Shown here: positions 8,439 to 16,323 of the stretch, piece by piece
Position numbering within the stretch: the first letter of the stretch is position 1
Layout of the letters: each line of letters begins with the position of its first letter
NCBI RefSeq assembly: GCF_017813355.1
Contig: NZ_JAGIYZ010000026.1
Coordinates: forward strand, 1 to 56,596
Length of the DNA: 56,596 nucleotides
Origin: Roseomonas nitratireducens
Lineage (GTDB): Bacteria; Pseudomonadota; Alphaproteobacteria; Acetobacterales; Acetobacteraceae
Reading direction: 5' to 3'
Made by a program: the position numbers and the translations under genes
Notes under the pieces: generated by a model
What the model saw: the letters and a program-made list of their open reading frames with translations, nothing else
Told to the model about the DNA's origin: nothing
Database searches by the model: none

Positions 8439-9974
8439 TCAGGTCAGTCGGGATGAGGTCGGTTTCGCGGGCTTCGTCGCGAGGTCGGCGGCGAGGCCCA
8501 GCGGCGCGTCGGCAAACAGCCGCGCATCCATCGGGCGCAGATCCGGCGCGATGGCGGGGCGGAAGCCCATCGCCGCGATCACGTCGCGCTCGGGGTCGAG
8601 GCCCGGCGCGATCTCGGCCAGCACGGGGCCTTCCGCTTCCAGGCGGAACACCGCGCGTTCCGTCACGTACAGCACCTTCTGCCCGCGCTGCCGCGCATAG
8701 GGGCCGGAGAAGGTGACCTGCTCCACCCGCGCGACCGCCTTGGGCTTGCCGCCCGCGGTCAGCGTGCCGCCGAAGACGAGGTTGCGCGCGCCCTGGCTGA
8801 TGTTGATGAAGCCGCCGGGCCCGATCAGCTTGTCGCCGAAGCGGGAGACGTTGACGTTCCCCTCGGCGTCGAACTCGGCGAAGGAGAGGAAGGCGAGGTC
8901 GAGCCCGCCGCCGTCGTAGAAATCGAACTGGTAGGGCTGGTCGACCTGCGCCTGCGGGTTCATCGCCGCGCCGGCCTCGTTCCCCGAGGCGGGCGCGCCG
9001 CCGATATTGCCCTGCTCGTTGGTCAGGCAGACGGCGTCGAGCACCGCTTCCTCGGCCGCGACATTGGCGATGCCCGTGAAGATGCCCGATCCGAGGTTGC
9101 AGACGGCGCCGCGGAACAGCTCGAGCGCGCCGCGGCGCGCCACGACGCGCCGCGGGCCGGGGCCGAGGCGCGGGATGTCGCCGAGCGGGATGCGGAACTC
9201 GCCTGAATAGGCGGGCGAGTAGAAGGTCCCGAAGGTCTGCCACTGCCCCGGCTCGACGACGACGAGATCCACCAGGATGCCCGGGATCTTCACCATCTTC
9301 GGGTGGATCGAGCCTGCGCGCGCGATGCGTTCCACCTGCACGATCACGATGCCGCCGCAGCGCTTCGTCGCCTGGGCCTCGGACAGCATCTCGAGCGTCA
9401 CCGCCTCCCTCTCCATCGAGACGTTGCCGTCCTCATCCGCCGTCGTGCCGCGCAGGAAGGCGACATCGACGTGGTAGGGCTTGAAGAAGAGGTATTCCTC
9501 GCCGCGGAAGTCGACGAGCTCGACGAGCGGCTCCGTCGCACTCGGCGATTGCGCGCCGCCGCCCAGGCGTGGGTCGACGAAGGTGTGCAGGCCCGTCTTG
9601 GTCAGCAGGCCCGGCCGTCCGGCCGCCATTTCCCGCATCAACTGGCTGAGCGCGCCCTGGGGCAGGGACCAGGCCTCGATCTCGTCGCGGAAGGCCATGG
9701 CGGCGACGGGCGGGCTGTTGACGTAGGAGCCGGCGATGTTGCGCTTCAGCAGGCCCTTCTGCGCGAGGTGCCCCAGGCCGCGATTCTCCCCATCGCCCAC
9801 GCCGACCGGGTGCAGCGCGGTGATGGCGCGCGGCGACCCGCTCTCTCGGAACCGCTTGCCGAGGGCCGCGAGCAGCGCGTCCGGCACGGCATGCCCGCCG
9901 CCGGAGCCGCCGATCAGCAGCGTATCCCCGTCGCGGACCAGCGCGGCCGCTTCCTCGGCCGTGGCTCGGCGCAT
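8439..9974 (-). CDS. Family I CoA-transferase, propionate/short-chain-acyl type
   Basis: A 511-residue single-chain family I CoA-transferase in which alpha and beta halves are fused, as in propionate CoA-transferase (Pct) and YdiF. The N-terminal half has GGSGGGHAVPDALL; the catalytic glutamate is Glu320 in TNEQGNIGGAP, close to positions 324 and 333 reported for Pct and YdiF. It would move CoA between acyl-CoAs and short-chain acids such as acetate or propionate. The ATG at 9974 has GAGGAA upstream. First gene of a minus-strand unit with ilvE. Acyl specificity cannot be read from the sequence. Confidence 0.88.
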   Translation of the reverse strand: MRRATAEEAAALVRDGDTLLIGGSGGGHAVPDALLAALGKRFRESGSPRAITALHPVGVGDGENRGLGHLAQKGLLKRNIAGSYVNSPPVAAMAFRDEIEAWSLPQGALSQLMREMAAGRPGLLTKTGLHTFVDPRLGGGAQSPSATEPLVELVDFRGEEYLFFKPYHVDVAFLRGTTADEDGNVSMEREAVTLEMLSEAQATKRCGGIVIVQVERIARAGSIHPKMVKIPGILVDLVVVEPGQWQTFGTFYSPAYSGEFRIPLGDIPRLGPGPRRVVARRGALELFRGAVCNLGSGIFTGIANVAAEEAVLDAVCLTNEQGNIGGAPASGNEAGAAMNPQAQVDQPYQFDFYDGGGLDLAFLSFAEFDAEGNVNVSRFGDKLIGPGGFINISQGARNLVFGGTLTAGGKPKAVARVEQVTFSGPYARQRGQKVLYVTERAVFRLEAEGPVLAEIAPGLDPERDVIAAMGFRPAIAPDLRPMDARLFADAPLGLAADLATKPAKPTSSRLT

Positions 9975-10042
9975 GGCGTTTCCTCGTCACCCTTCGGCGC
10001 CTAGGCTAGCCGCACGGCGTGTGGCGGCAAGGGGAGGACGCG

Positions 10043-10813
10043 ATGGACGGCGAGGTTCACCTGTTGAAGGGGGCGGATGGGGTCGCCGAGCTCGTGATCG
10101 ACCGCCCCGCCAAGCACAACGCCGTCACGCCGGCCATGGCCGCGGCGATCGCGGCGCATGCGCGCGCGGTCGACGCTGATGGCGATGTGCGCTGCCTGCT
10201 GCTGCGCGGCGCGGGCGACCGGGCCTTCTGCTCGGGCACGGACCTCAATGCGCTCGCCGCCTATCCGGATCTGTGGGCGTTCCGCAACCGCGTCGAATAC
10301 AGCACAGCGATCCGCGACATGCGCAAGCCCGTCGTGGTGGCGATGAAGGGCTGGGCGCTGGGCGGCGGCTTCGAGATGGCGCTCGCCGCCGATATCCGCG
10401 TCGCCGGGCGCAGCCTCAAGGCCGGCTTCCCGGAAGTGACGCGCGGCTGGGTCGGCGGCGGCGGCGCCAGCCAGATGCTGCCGCGCCTGATCGGCTACGG
10501 CCAGGCGATGCGCCTGCTGCTGACGGGGGAGAATGTGGCGGCGGAGGAAGCCCGCGCCCTCGGCATGGTGGAGATCGTCGCGGAGGATGCGGAGCATGAG
10601 GAGCTGGCGCGCGGCATCGCGCGGCGCATCGCCTCCTTCAGCCCGGTCGCGACGCAGAGCGTCAAGGCCTCCGTCCGCATGGCGCTGGCCGCACCGCTGC
10701 CGGCGGGCCTCGCCTATGAGAACGAGATGAACGTCCTGTGCTTCGCCGCCGGGGACCACATGGAAGGCATCCGCGCCTTCGCCGAGAAGCGGGACGCCGC
10801 CTTCAAGCGCTGA
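10043..10813 (+). CDS. Enoyl-CoA hydratase/isomerase family protein with both catalytic glutamates
   Basis: A 256-residue crotonase-fold protein. The oxyanion-hole region (AFCSGTDLNAL, GWALGGGFE) and both glutamates of classical hydratases are present: Glu111 in GGGFEMAL and Glu131 in FPEVTRGW. A hydratase or isomerase activity is therefore plausible. I start it at the ATG at 10043, with GGGGAGG five bases upstream, rather than at the in-frame GTG at 10019. It opens a plus-strand run with a second crotonase and an acyl-CoA ligase, suggesting activation and beta-oxidation-like processing of a carboxylic acid. Substrate unknown. Confidence 0.9.
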   Translation: MDGEVHLLKGADGVAELVIDRPAKHNAVTPAMAAAIAAHARAVDADGDVRCLLLRGAGDRAFCSGTDLNALAAYPDLWAFRNRVEYSTAIRDMRKPVVVAMKGWALGGGFEMALAADIRVAGRSLKAGFPEVTRGWVGGGGASQMLPRLIGYGQAMRLLLTGENVAAEEARALGMVEIVAEDAEHEELARGIARRIASFSPVATQSVKASVRMALAAPLPAGLAYENEMNVLCFAAGDHMEGIRAFAEKRDAAFKR

Positions 10814-10857
10814 CCCGGCCGCGCTAGATTGGCGCGGCAAGGCCGGAGGAGGCACGC

Positions 10858-11679
10858 ATGAGCGCGGCGAAGGACATGGCGGGCGATGCCCCGCTGCTGC
10901 TGCGGGAGGATGGCGCGGACGGCGTGACGGTGCTGACGCTGAACCGGCCGGCGGCGCGGAACAGCCTCTCGCTCGTGATGCTCGAGACGCTGGAGAACGC
11001 CTTCGCCGCGATCGGCGAGGATGCCCGCGTGCGCTGCCTGGTGCTGGCGGCGAACGGGCCGGTGTTCAGCGCGGGGCATGACCTCAAGGAAATCACGGCG
11101 CACCGGCAGGACCCGGATGGCGGCCGCGCCTTCTACGACCGAGCCATGTCGACCTGCGCGCGCGTGATGCAGGCGATCACGGCGCTGCCGCAGCCCGTCA
11201 TCGCGGCGGTGCAGGGGGTGGCGACCGCGGCGGGCTGCCAGCTGGTCGCGACCTGCGACCTGGCGGTGGCGGCGGAGGATGCGCGCTTCGCCACGCCGGG
11301 CGTCGATATCGGCCTGTTCTGCACCACGCCCTCGGTGCCGCTCGCGCGCGCGGTGCCGCGCAAGGCGGCGATGGAGATGCTGCTGACGGGCGAGATGGTC
11401 GATGCGCCGACCGCGCTGCGCATCGGCCTCGTCAACCGCGTAGTGCCGGGGCCGCTGGTGATGGAGACGGCGCTCGGCCTCGCGCGGCACATCGCCGCGC
11501 GCTCCGCGCTGACCGTGCGGACCGGCAAGCGGGCCTTCTACGCGCAAATCGAGCAGCCGCTGGCGGAAGCCTACGCGCAGGCCGCCTGCGTGATGACCGA
11601 AAACCTGATGGCCCATGACGCGGCGGAAGGCATCGGCGCCTTCGTGGCGAAGCGCAAGCCCGTCTGGGAAGATCGCTGA
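10858..11679 (+). CDS. Crotonase-fold protein lacking both catalytic glutamates (ECHDC3-like)
   Basis: A 273-residue crotonase-family protein from an ATG with GGAGGAGG just upstream. The CoA-binding segment (VFSAGHDLKEIT) is clear, but the two hydratase glutamates are not: the first position reads GCQLVAT (Glu to Gln) and the second region reads TPGVDIGLF instead of a PEV/PEI motif. This resembles the ECHDC3 branch, whose members are not known hydratases. It is 44 bases downstream of the canonical hydratase and 8 bases before the acyl-CoA synthetase, so all are probably one transcript. It may catalyse a different reaction on the same CoA ester. Confidence 0.85.
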   Translation: MSAAKDMAGDAPLLLREDGADGVTVLTLNRPAARNSLSLVMLETLENAFAAIGEDARVRCLVLAANGPVFSAGHDLKEITAHRQDPDGGRAFYDRAMSTCARVMQAITALPQPVIAAVQGVATAAGCQLVATCDLAVAAEDARFATPGVDIGLFCTTPSVPLARAVPRKAAMEMLLTGEMVDAPTALRIGLVNRVVPGPLVMETALGLARHIAARSALTVRTGKRAFYAQIEQPLAEAYAQAACVMTENLMAHDAAEGIGAFVAKRKPVWEDR

Positions 11680-11687
11680 GGACCGGC

Positions 11688-13316
11688 ATGACCGACTACG
11701 AGACCGGGTTGGCGCGCAACGCCGCCAACCACCAGCCGCTGACGCCGCTGCTGTTCATGGAGCGCGCGGCGCAGGTCTTCCCCGACCATCTCGCCGTGGT
11801 GCATGGCGCGGTGCGGCGCAACTACCGGGAATTGCGCGATCGCTGCGTGCGGCTTGCGCACGCCCTGTCGCGGCGCGGCATCGGGCGCGGGGACACGGTC
11901 GCGGCGCTGCTGCCGAACATTCCGGAGATGCTGGAATGCCACTACGGCGTGCCGATGGCCGGCGCCGTGCTGAACACGATCAATACGCGGCTCGATGCCG
12001 GCACCATCGCCTATATCCTCGACCATGGGGAGGCAAAGGCGATCGTGGTGGACCGGGAATTCATGCCGATGCTGCGCGTCGCGCTTGCCCAGGCCAAGGC
12101 CCGCCCGCTGGTGATCGAGGTGGCGGACCCGCTCGCGCCCGCCGCGCTGCAGGGGGAGACGCTGGGCGGCATCGCCTATGACGCGCTGCTCGTGGAAGGC
12201 GACGCGGCCTTCGCCTGGCCGATGCCGGCCGACGAATGGGACGCGATCACGCTGAACTACACATCCGGCACCACGGGGCGGCCCAAGGGCGTGGTGTACC
12301 ACCATCGCGGCGCGCAGCTGCTGGCGGTGGGCAACGTGCTGTCCGCCGGGATGGGCAAGCATCCGGTCTATCTGTGGACGTTGCCCATGTTCCACTGCAA
12401 CGGCTGGTGCTTCCCCTGGACCGTCACGGCGCAGGCCGGCGTCCATGTTTGCCTGCGCGCCGTGCGCGGGCCCGACATGTGGCGGCTGATGGCCGAGGAA
12501 GGCGTGACCCATATGTGCGGCGCGCCGATCGTGATGGCGACGATGCTCAATACGCCGGAGGCGGAGAAGCGCGCCCTCGCGCGCCAGGTGCAGTTCGTCG
12601 TCGCCGGCGCCCCGCCGCCCGAGGCGGTGCTCGCCGCCATGCGCGCGGCCGGCTTCGCCGTCTGCCATGTGTATGGCCTGACGGAGGTCTATGGCCCCTC
12701 CGTCGTCAACGAATGGCACGAGGCGTGGAACGCGAAGCCGGGGCCGGAGCAGGCCGCGCTGATGGCGCGCCAGGGCGTGCGCTACCTGGCGCTCGAGGGT
12801 CTCGACGTGATGGACCCCGCGACGATGCGGCCCGTGCCCGCCGACGGCGCGACGCTCGGCGAGGTGATGATGCGAGGCAATGTCGTGATGAAGGGCTACC
12901 TGAAGGACCCGGCCGCGACGAACGCGGCCTTCGCCGGCGGCTGGTTCCACACCGGCGACCTCGCGGTGAAGCATCCGGACGGCTACATCCAGCTCAAGGA
13001 CCGCTCGAAGGACATCATCATCTCGGGCGGGGAGAACATCAGCTCGATCGAGGTGGAGGACGCGCTCTACAAGCACCCCGCCGTCGCGGTGGTGGCGGTG
13101 GTGGCAAGGCCGGACGAGAAATGGGGCGAGACGCCCTGCGCCTTCGTCGAGCTCAAGCCGGGCGCATCCGCGACGGCGGAAGAGCTGATCGCCTTCGCGC
13201 GCGAACGCCTCGCGGGGTTCAAGGTGCCGCGCCACGTTGTCTTCGCCGAACTGCCGAAGACATCCACGGGCAAGATCCAGAAGCACGTCCTGCGCAGCCA
13301 GGCGAAGGGGGAATGA
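11688..13316 (+). CDS. Acyl-CoA synthetase (AMP-forming, ANL superfamily)
   Basis: A 542-residue ligase that would activate a carboxylic acid with ATP and CoA. Visible: the P-loop motif YTSGTTGRPKG (191-201), YGLTEVYGP, the hinge region GWFHTGDLAVKHPDGY, and the C-terminal catalytic lysine in PKTSTGKIQKH (Lys529). Length fits medium-chain or methylmercaptopropionate (DmdB)-type ligases, but DmdB partners other than crotonases are absent, so I do not assign that role. It begins 8 bases after the crotonase gene and overlaps the peptidase gene by 4 bases (ATGA), indicating translational coupling. Confidence 0.9.
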   Translation: MTDYETGLARNAANHQPLTPLLFMERAAQVFPDHLAVVHGAVRRNYRELRDRCVRLAHALSRRGIGRGDTVAALLPNIPEMLECHYGVPMAGAVLNTINTRLDAGTIAYILDHGEAKAIVVDREFMPMLRVALAQAKARPLVIEVADPLAPAALQGETLGGIAYDALLVEGDAAFAWPMPADEWDAITLNYTSGTTGRPKGVVYHHRGAQLLAVGNVLSAGMGKHPVYLWTLPMFHCNGWCFPWTVTAQAGVHVCLRAVRGPDMWRLMAEEGVTHMCGAPIVMATMLNTPEAEKRALARQVQFVVAGAPPPEAVLAAMRAAGFAVCHVYGLTEVYGPSVVNEWHEAWNAKPGPEQAALMARQGVRYLALEGLDVMDPATMRPVPADGATLGEVMMRGNVVMKGYLKDPAATNAAFAGGWFHTGDLAVKHPDGYIQLKDRSKDIIISGGENISSIEVEDALYKHPAVAVVAVVARPDEKWGETPCAFVELKPGASATAEELIAFARERLAGFKVPRHVVFAELPKTSTGKIQKHVLRSQAKGE

Positions 13317-14710
13317 TGGACGTCGACAAGGTTCTGGCCGCCGCGGCGGCGGGGCGGGAGGCGTCGCGCGCGCGCTGGTTCGAACTGCTGCGCATCCCTT
13401 CGGTCTCGGCGCAGCCGGCCCATGCCGGGGATTGCCGGCGCGCGGCCGAATGGGTGCGCGCGCAGCTCGCGGGCATGGGCTTTCTCGCCCAGGTGCGGGA
13501 GACCGGCGGGCATCCGGTGGTCGTCGCGCAGCATCCCGGGCCGACGGGCACGGGGCCGCACCTGCTGTACTACGGACATTACGACGTGCAGCCGCCGGAG
13601 CCGCTGGAGCTCTGGTCGAGCCCGCCCTTCGAGCCGGTGATGACGGAAGGCCCGAACGGCCCGCGCGTGGTCGCGCGCGGCGCGGTGGACGACAAGGGCC
13701 AGACCATGACCTGGCTGGAGGCGCTGCGCTTCTGGCACGAGACCGCGGGCGGCCCGCCCTGCCGCGTCAGCGTGCTCATCGAGGGGGAGGAGGAGGTCGG
13801 TTCGAAGAACCTCGCCGCCTTCCTCGAAACTCATGCCGAGGAACTGCGCGCCGATGTCGCCGTGGTGAGCGACACCAACCAGTGGGATGCGGCCACACCC
13901 GCGATCAGCACGCGGCTGCGCGGCATGCTCTACACGCAGATCGACATCCGCGCCGCGAACAAGGACCTGCATTCGGGCCTGTTCGGCGGATCGGCGCTGA
14001 ACCCGATCAACCTGCTGACGCGCATCCTGGGCGAGCTCAAGGACGAGGCCGGGGTGATCCAGATCCCCGGCTTCTACGACGACGTGCCGGAACTGCCGGC
14101 GGCACTCGCCGCGCAGTGGAACGCGCTGGGCTTCGACGAGCGCGCCTTCCTGGGCGGCGTCGGCCTGTCCGAGCCCGCGGGCGAGATGGGCCGCGGCGCG
14201 CTTGAACGGCTCTGGGCGCGGCCGACCGCCGACGTCAACGGCATCTGGGGCGGCTATACCGGCGAAGGGTCCAAGACCGTCATCCCGGCGGAGGCGCATG
14301 CGAAGGTGAGCTTCCGCCTCGTGCCCGGCACCTCGCCGACCAAGGTGCTGGCGGGGCTGCGCGACTTCATCGTCGCGCGACTGCCGGAGGATGCCCGGGT
14401 CTCGATCCAGGTCTTCTCGATGAGCGAGGGGATCAAGGTACCGGCCGATAGCCCCTATGTCGAGGCCGCGAAGGGCGCGCTCGCCGCGACCTTCGGCCGC
14501 GCGCCGGTGCTGATGGGCTGCGGCGGGTCGATCCCGGTCGTGTCCAGCATGAAGCAGATCCTCGGCCTGGACAGCCTGCTGGTCGGCTTCGGGCTGGAGG
14601 ACGACCAGGTGCACAGCCCGAACGAGAAGTTCGACCTGGCCTGCTTCGAGAAGGGCATCGACAGCCACATCAGGCTGCTCGACGCGCTGTCGCGCATTCA
14701 GCCGCGATAG
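13313..14710 (+). CDS. M20-family metallopeptidase/dipeptidase
   Basis: A 465-residue zinc-dependent amidohydrolase of the M20 family, the group that includes dipeptidases and amino-acid deacylases. Metal and catalytic motifs are present: YYGHYDVQP (His89), GAVDDKGQ (Asp126), EGEEEVGS (157-164) and the C-terminal HSPNEKFD histidine; the dimerisation insert (about 200-320) includes DLHSGLFGG. The start overlaps the ligase stop as ATGA; a second ATG lies immediately after. Its 3' end overlaps the convergent HyuB-like gene by 13 bases. Substrate cannot be told; the context suggests a small N-acyl or dipeptide compound. Confidence 0.88.
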   Translation: MMDVDKVLAAAAAGREASRARWFELLRIPSVSAQPAHAGDCRRAAEWVRAQLAGMGFLAQVRETGGHPVVVAQHPGPTGTGPHLLYYGHYDVQPPEPLELWSSPPFEPVMTEGPNGPRVVARGAVDDKGQTMTWLEALRFWHETAGGPPCRVSVLIEGEEEVGSKNLAAFLETHAEELRADVAVVSDTNQWDAATPAISTRLRGMLYTQIDIRAANKDLHSGLFGGSALNPINLLTRILGELKDEAGVIQIPGFYDDVPELPAALAAQWNALGFDERAFLGGVGLSEPAGEMGRGALERLWARPTADVNGIWGGYTGEGSKTVIPAEAHAKVSFRLVPGTSPTKVLAGLRDFIVARLPEDARVSIQVFSMSEGIKVPADSPYVEAAKGALAATFGRAPVLMGCGGSIPVVSSMKQILGLDSLLVGFGLEDDQVHSPNEKFDLACFEKGIDSHIRLLDALSRIQPR

Positions 14711-16323
14711 GCGGTGCCGTCGGTCACGTATCCGGCGGCGATGTCGGCGGCCAGCGCGCCGGGATCGCGCGCGCGCGGGTCGCCATGCCCGCCGCCGCCG
14801 GGTGTTGCCATCGAGACCGTGTCGCCGCGCTTGAGAACGTATTGCCGCTTGGGGTCCGTGCGCTCGCCATTGATGCGCAGTTCGCCCGGCGCGCCGGCCT
14901 TGCCGCCCTCGACGCCGAAGGCGGGGAAGATGGTGCGTTCGGCGAGGAAGGAGACGGCGATGGGCGTCTCCGACCGGCTCTCGATCAGGATTTCCTGGCC
15001 GAGGCCGCCGCGATGCCGCCCGGGGCCGCCAGAGTCCAGCCGCAGCCGCTTGTGGTGGAAGCGCAGCGGGGCGATGTGCTCGCTGATCTCGACCGCGGTG
15101 GAGGAGACGTTGGACGGCCAGGACAGCGTCGTCACGCCATCCCCGCGCATGTTCCCGCCCATGCCGCCATTGTAGAAGAACATGTTCGCGTAGGGCTTTC
15201 CGCCGGGGCGCACGCCCGACTGGTTCATCCCCCACATGGGCGAACCGCAGGCGGCCATCACGCGGTCCGGCACCACCTGGCCGAGGCAGCCGAAGACCAG
15301 CATCGGCAGGTAGTGCCCGATCAGCATGCGCGATCCGCCGGGCGCGGGGAATTGCGGGTTCACGATGCATCCCGGGGGGGCGACGATGCGGATCGGCCGC
15401 CAGGCGCCCTCGTTGTTCGGCAGGTTGGGGGAAGTGCAGACCTTCACCCCGTACATCGACATGGCATAGGTGTAGCAAAGCGCGCAGTTGATCGCCCGGT
15501 CCACCTGCGCATCCGTGCCGGTGTAGTCCATGGTGATCTCGTCGCCCTTCACCGTCAGCGCGAGGCGGATGGTGATGGGCGTGTCCATCAGACCATCGGT
15601 CTGCAACTCGCTGCGGTAGGTGCCGTCGGGCAGGGCGGCGATGGCGGCGCGCATAGCGGCCTCGCAGCGGCCCTGGATCTCGGCGGCGAGGTCCGTCAGG
15701 TCCGGCAGTCCGGCCTGGCGCATCAGCCCGACGAGCCGGTCCTCCATCAGGTCGAGTGCGACCACCTGCGCCCAGAGGTCGCCCAGCGTCTGGTCGGGCG
15801 TGCGCACGTTCTGGCGCAGGATCGCGACCAGCGTCTCGTCCGTCGTGCCCGCGCGCATCAGCTTCAGCGGCGGGATCTGGAGGCCTTCCTCGAAGACCTC
15901 CCGTGGCTCGGGGCTGCGGATCTTGCCGCCGATGTCGGGTGCATGCGCCGTGCTGGCGCTGAAGGCGACCAGGCGGCCATCGAGGAAGATCGGCTTGGCC
16001 ACCGTGATGTCCGGCAGGTGCCCGGTGCCGAGCCAGAGGTCGTTGGTGATCAGCACGTCGCCGGGGCTGAGCGTCTCGGCCGGGAAGAAGCGGATGAAGT
16101 GCTTCACCGTCTCGGGCAGCGTGCCGATGAAGGACGGGATGCTCTCCGTCGCCTGCACCAGCGATTCCCCCCGCGCATCGGTGACGACGCAGGAAAAGTC
16201 GTAGGATTCGCGCACCAGCGTGGAGAAGGAGGTGCGCACCAGCGCCGCCGCCGCCTCATCCACCAGGGAGATCAGGCGCCGCCAGAGCAGTTCGAGTTCG
16301 ACGGGATCGAAGCGGCGGGTCAT
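14698..16323 (-). CDS. hyuB: Hydantoinase B/oxoprolinase-family subunit (first pair)
   Basis: A 541-residue HyuB subunit, partner of HyuA in ATP-dependent opening of cyclic amides (N-methylhydantoin, 5-oxoproline, caprolactam, or carboxylation of acetophenone or acetone in relatives). Family hallmarks include LITNDLWLGTGHLPDI, the AGTTDETLVAILRQNVRTP region, and the C-terminal TPGGGGHGDPRAR glycine-rich signature. The ATG overlaps the HyuA stop by 4 bases (ATGA), as expected for a stoichiometric complex. The 3' end overlaps the convergent peptidase gene by 13 bases. Substrate unknown. Confidence 0.88.
   Translation of the reverse strand: MTRRFDPVELELLWRRLISLVDEAAAALVRTSFSTLVRESYDFSCVVTDARGESLVQATESIPSFIGTLPETVKHFIRFFPAETLSPGDVLITNDLWLGTGHLPDITVAKPIFLDGRLVAFSASTAHAPDIGGKIRSPEPREVFEEGLQIPPLKLMRAGTTDETLVAILRQNVRTPDQTLGDLWAQVVALDLMEDRLVGLMRQAGLPDLTDLAAEIQGRCEAAMRAAIAALPDGTYRSELQTDGLMDTPITIRLALTVKGDEITMDYTGTDAQVDRAINCALCYTYAMSMYGVKVCTSPNLPNNEGAWRPIRIVAPPGCIVNPQFPAPGGSRMLIGHYLPMLVFGCLGQVVPDRVMAACGSPMWGMNQSGVRPGGKPYANMFFYNGGMGGNMRGDGVTTLSWPSNVSSTAVEISEHIAPLRFHHKRLRLDSGGPGRHRGGLGQEILIESRSETPIAVSFLAERTIFPAFGVEGGKAGAPGELRINGERTDPKRQYVLKRGDTVSMATPGGGGHGDPRARDPGALAADIAAGYVTDGTAYRG

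Noticed and set aside
10858..13316. DMSP/methylmercaptopropionate degradation (dmdB-dmdD) as the role of the ligase and crotonases
   Set aside because: The ligase length fits, but no DmdC-type acyl-CoA dehydrogenase is adjacent and the second crotonase lacks catalytic glutamates. The evidence is too thin.
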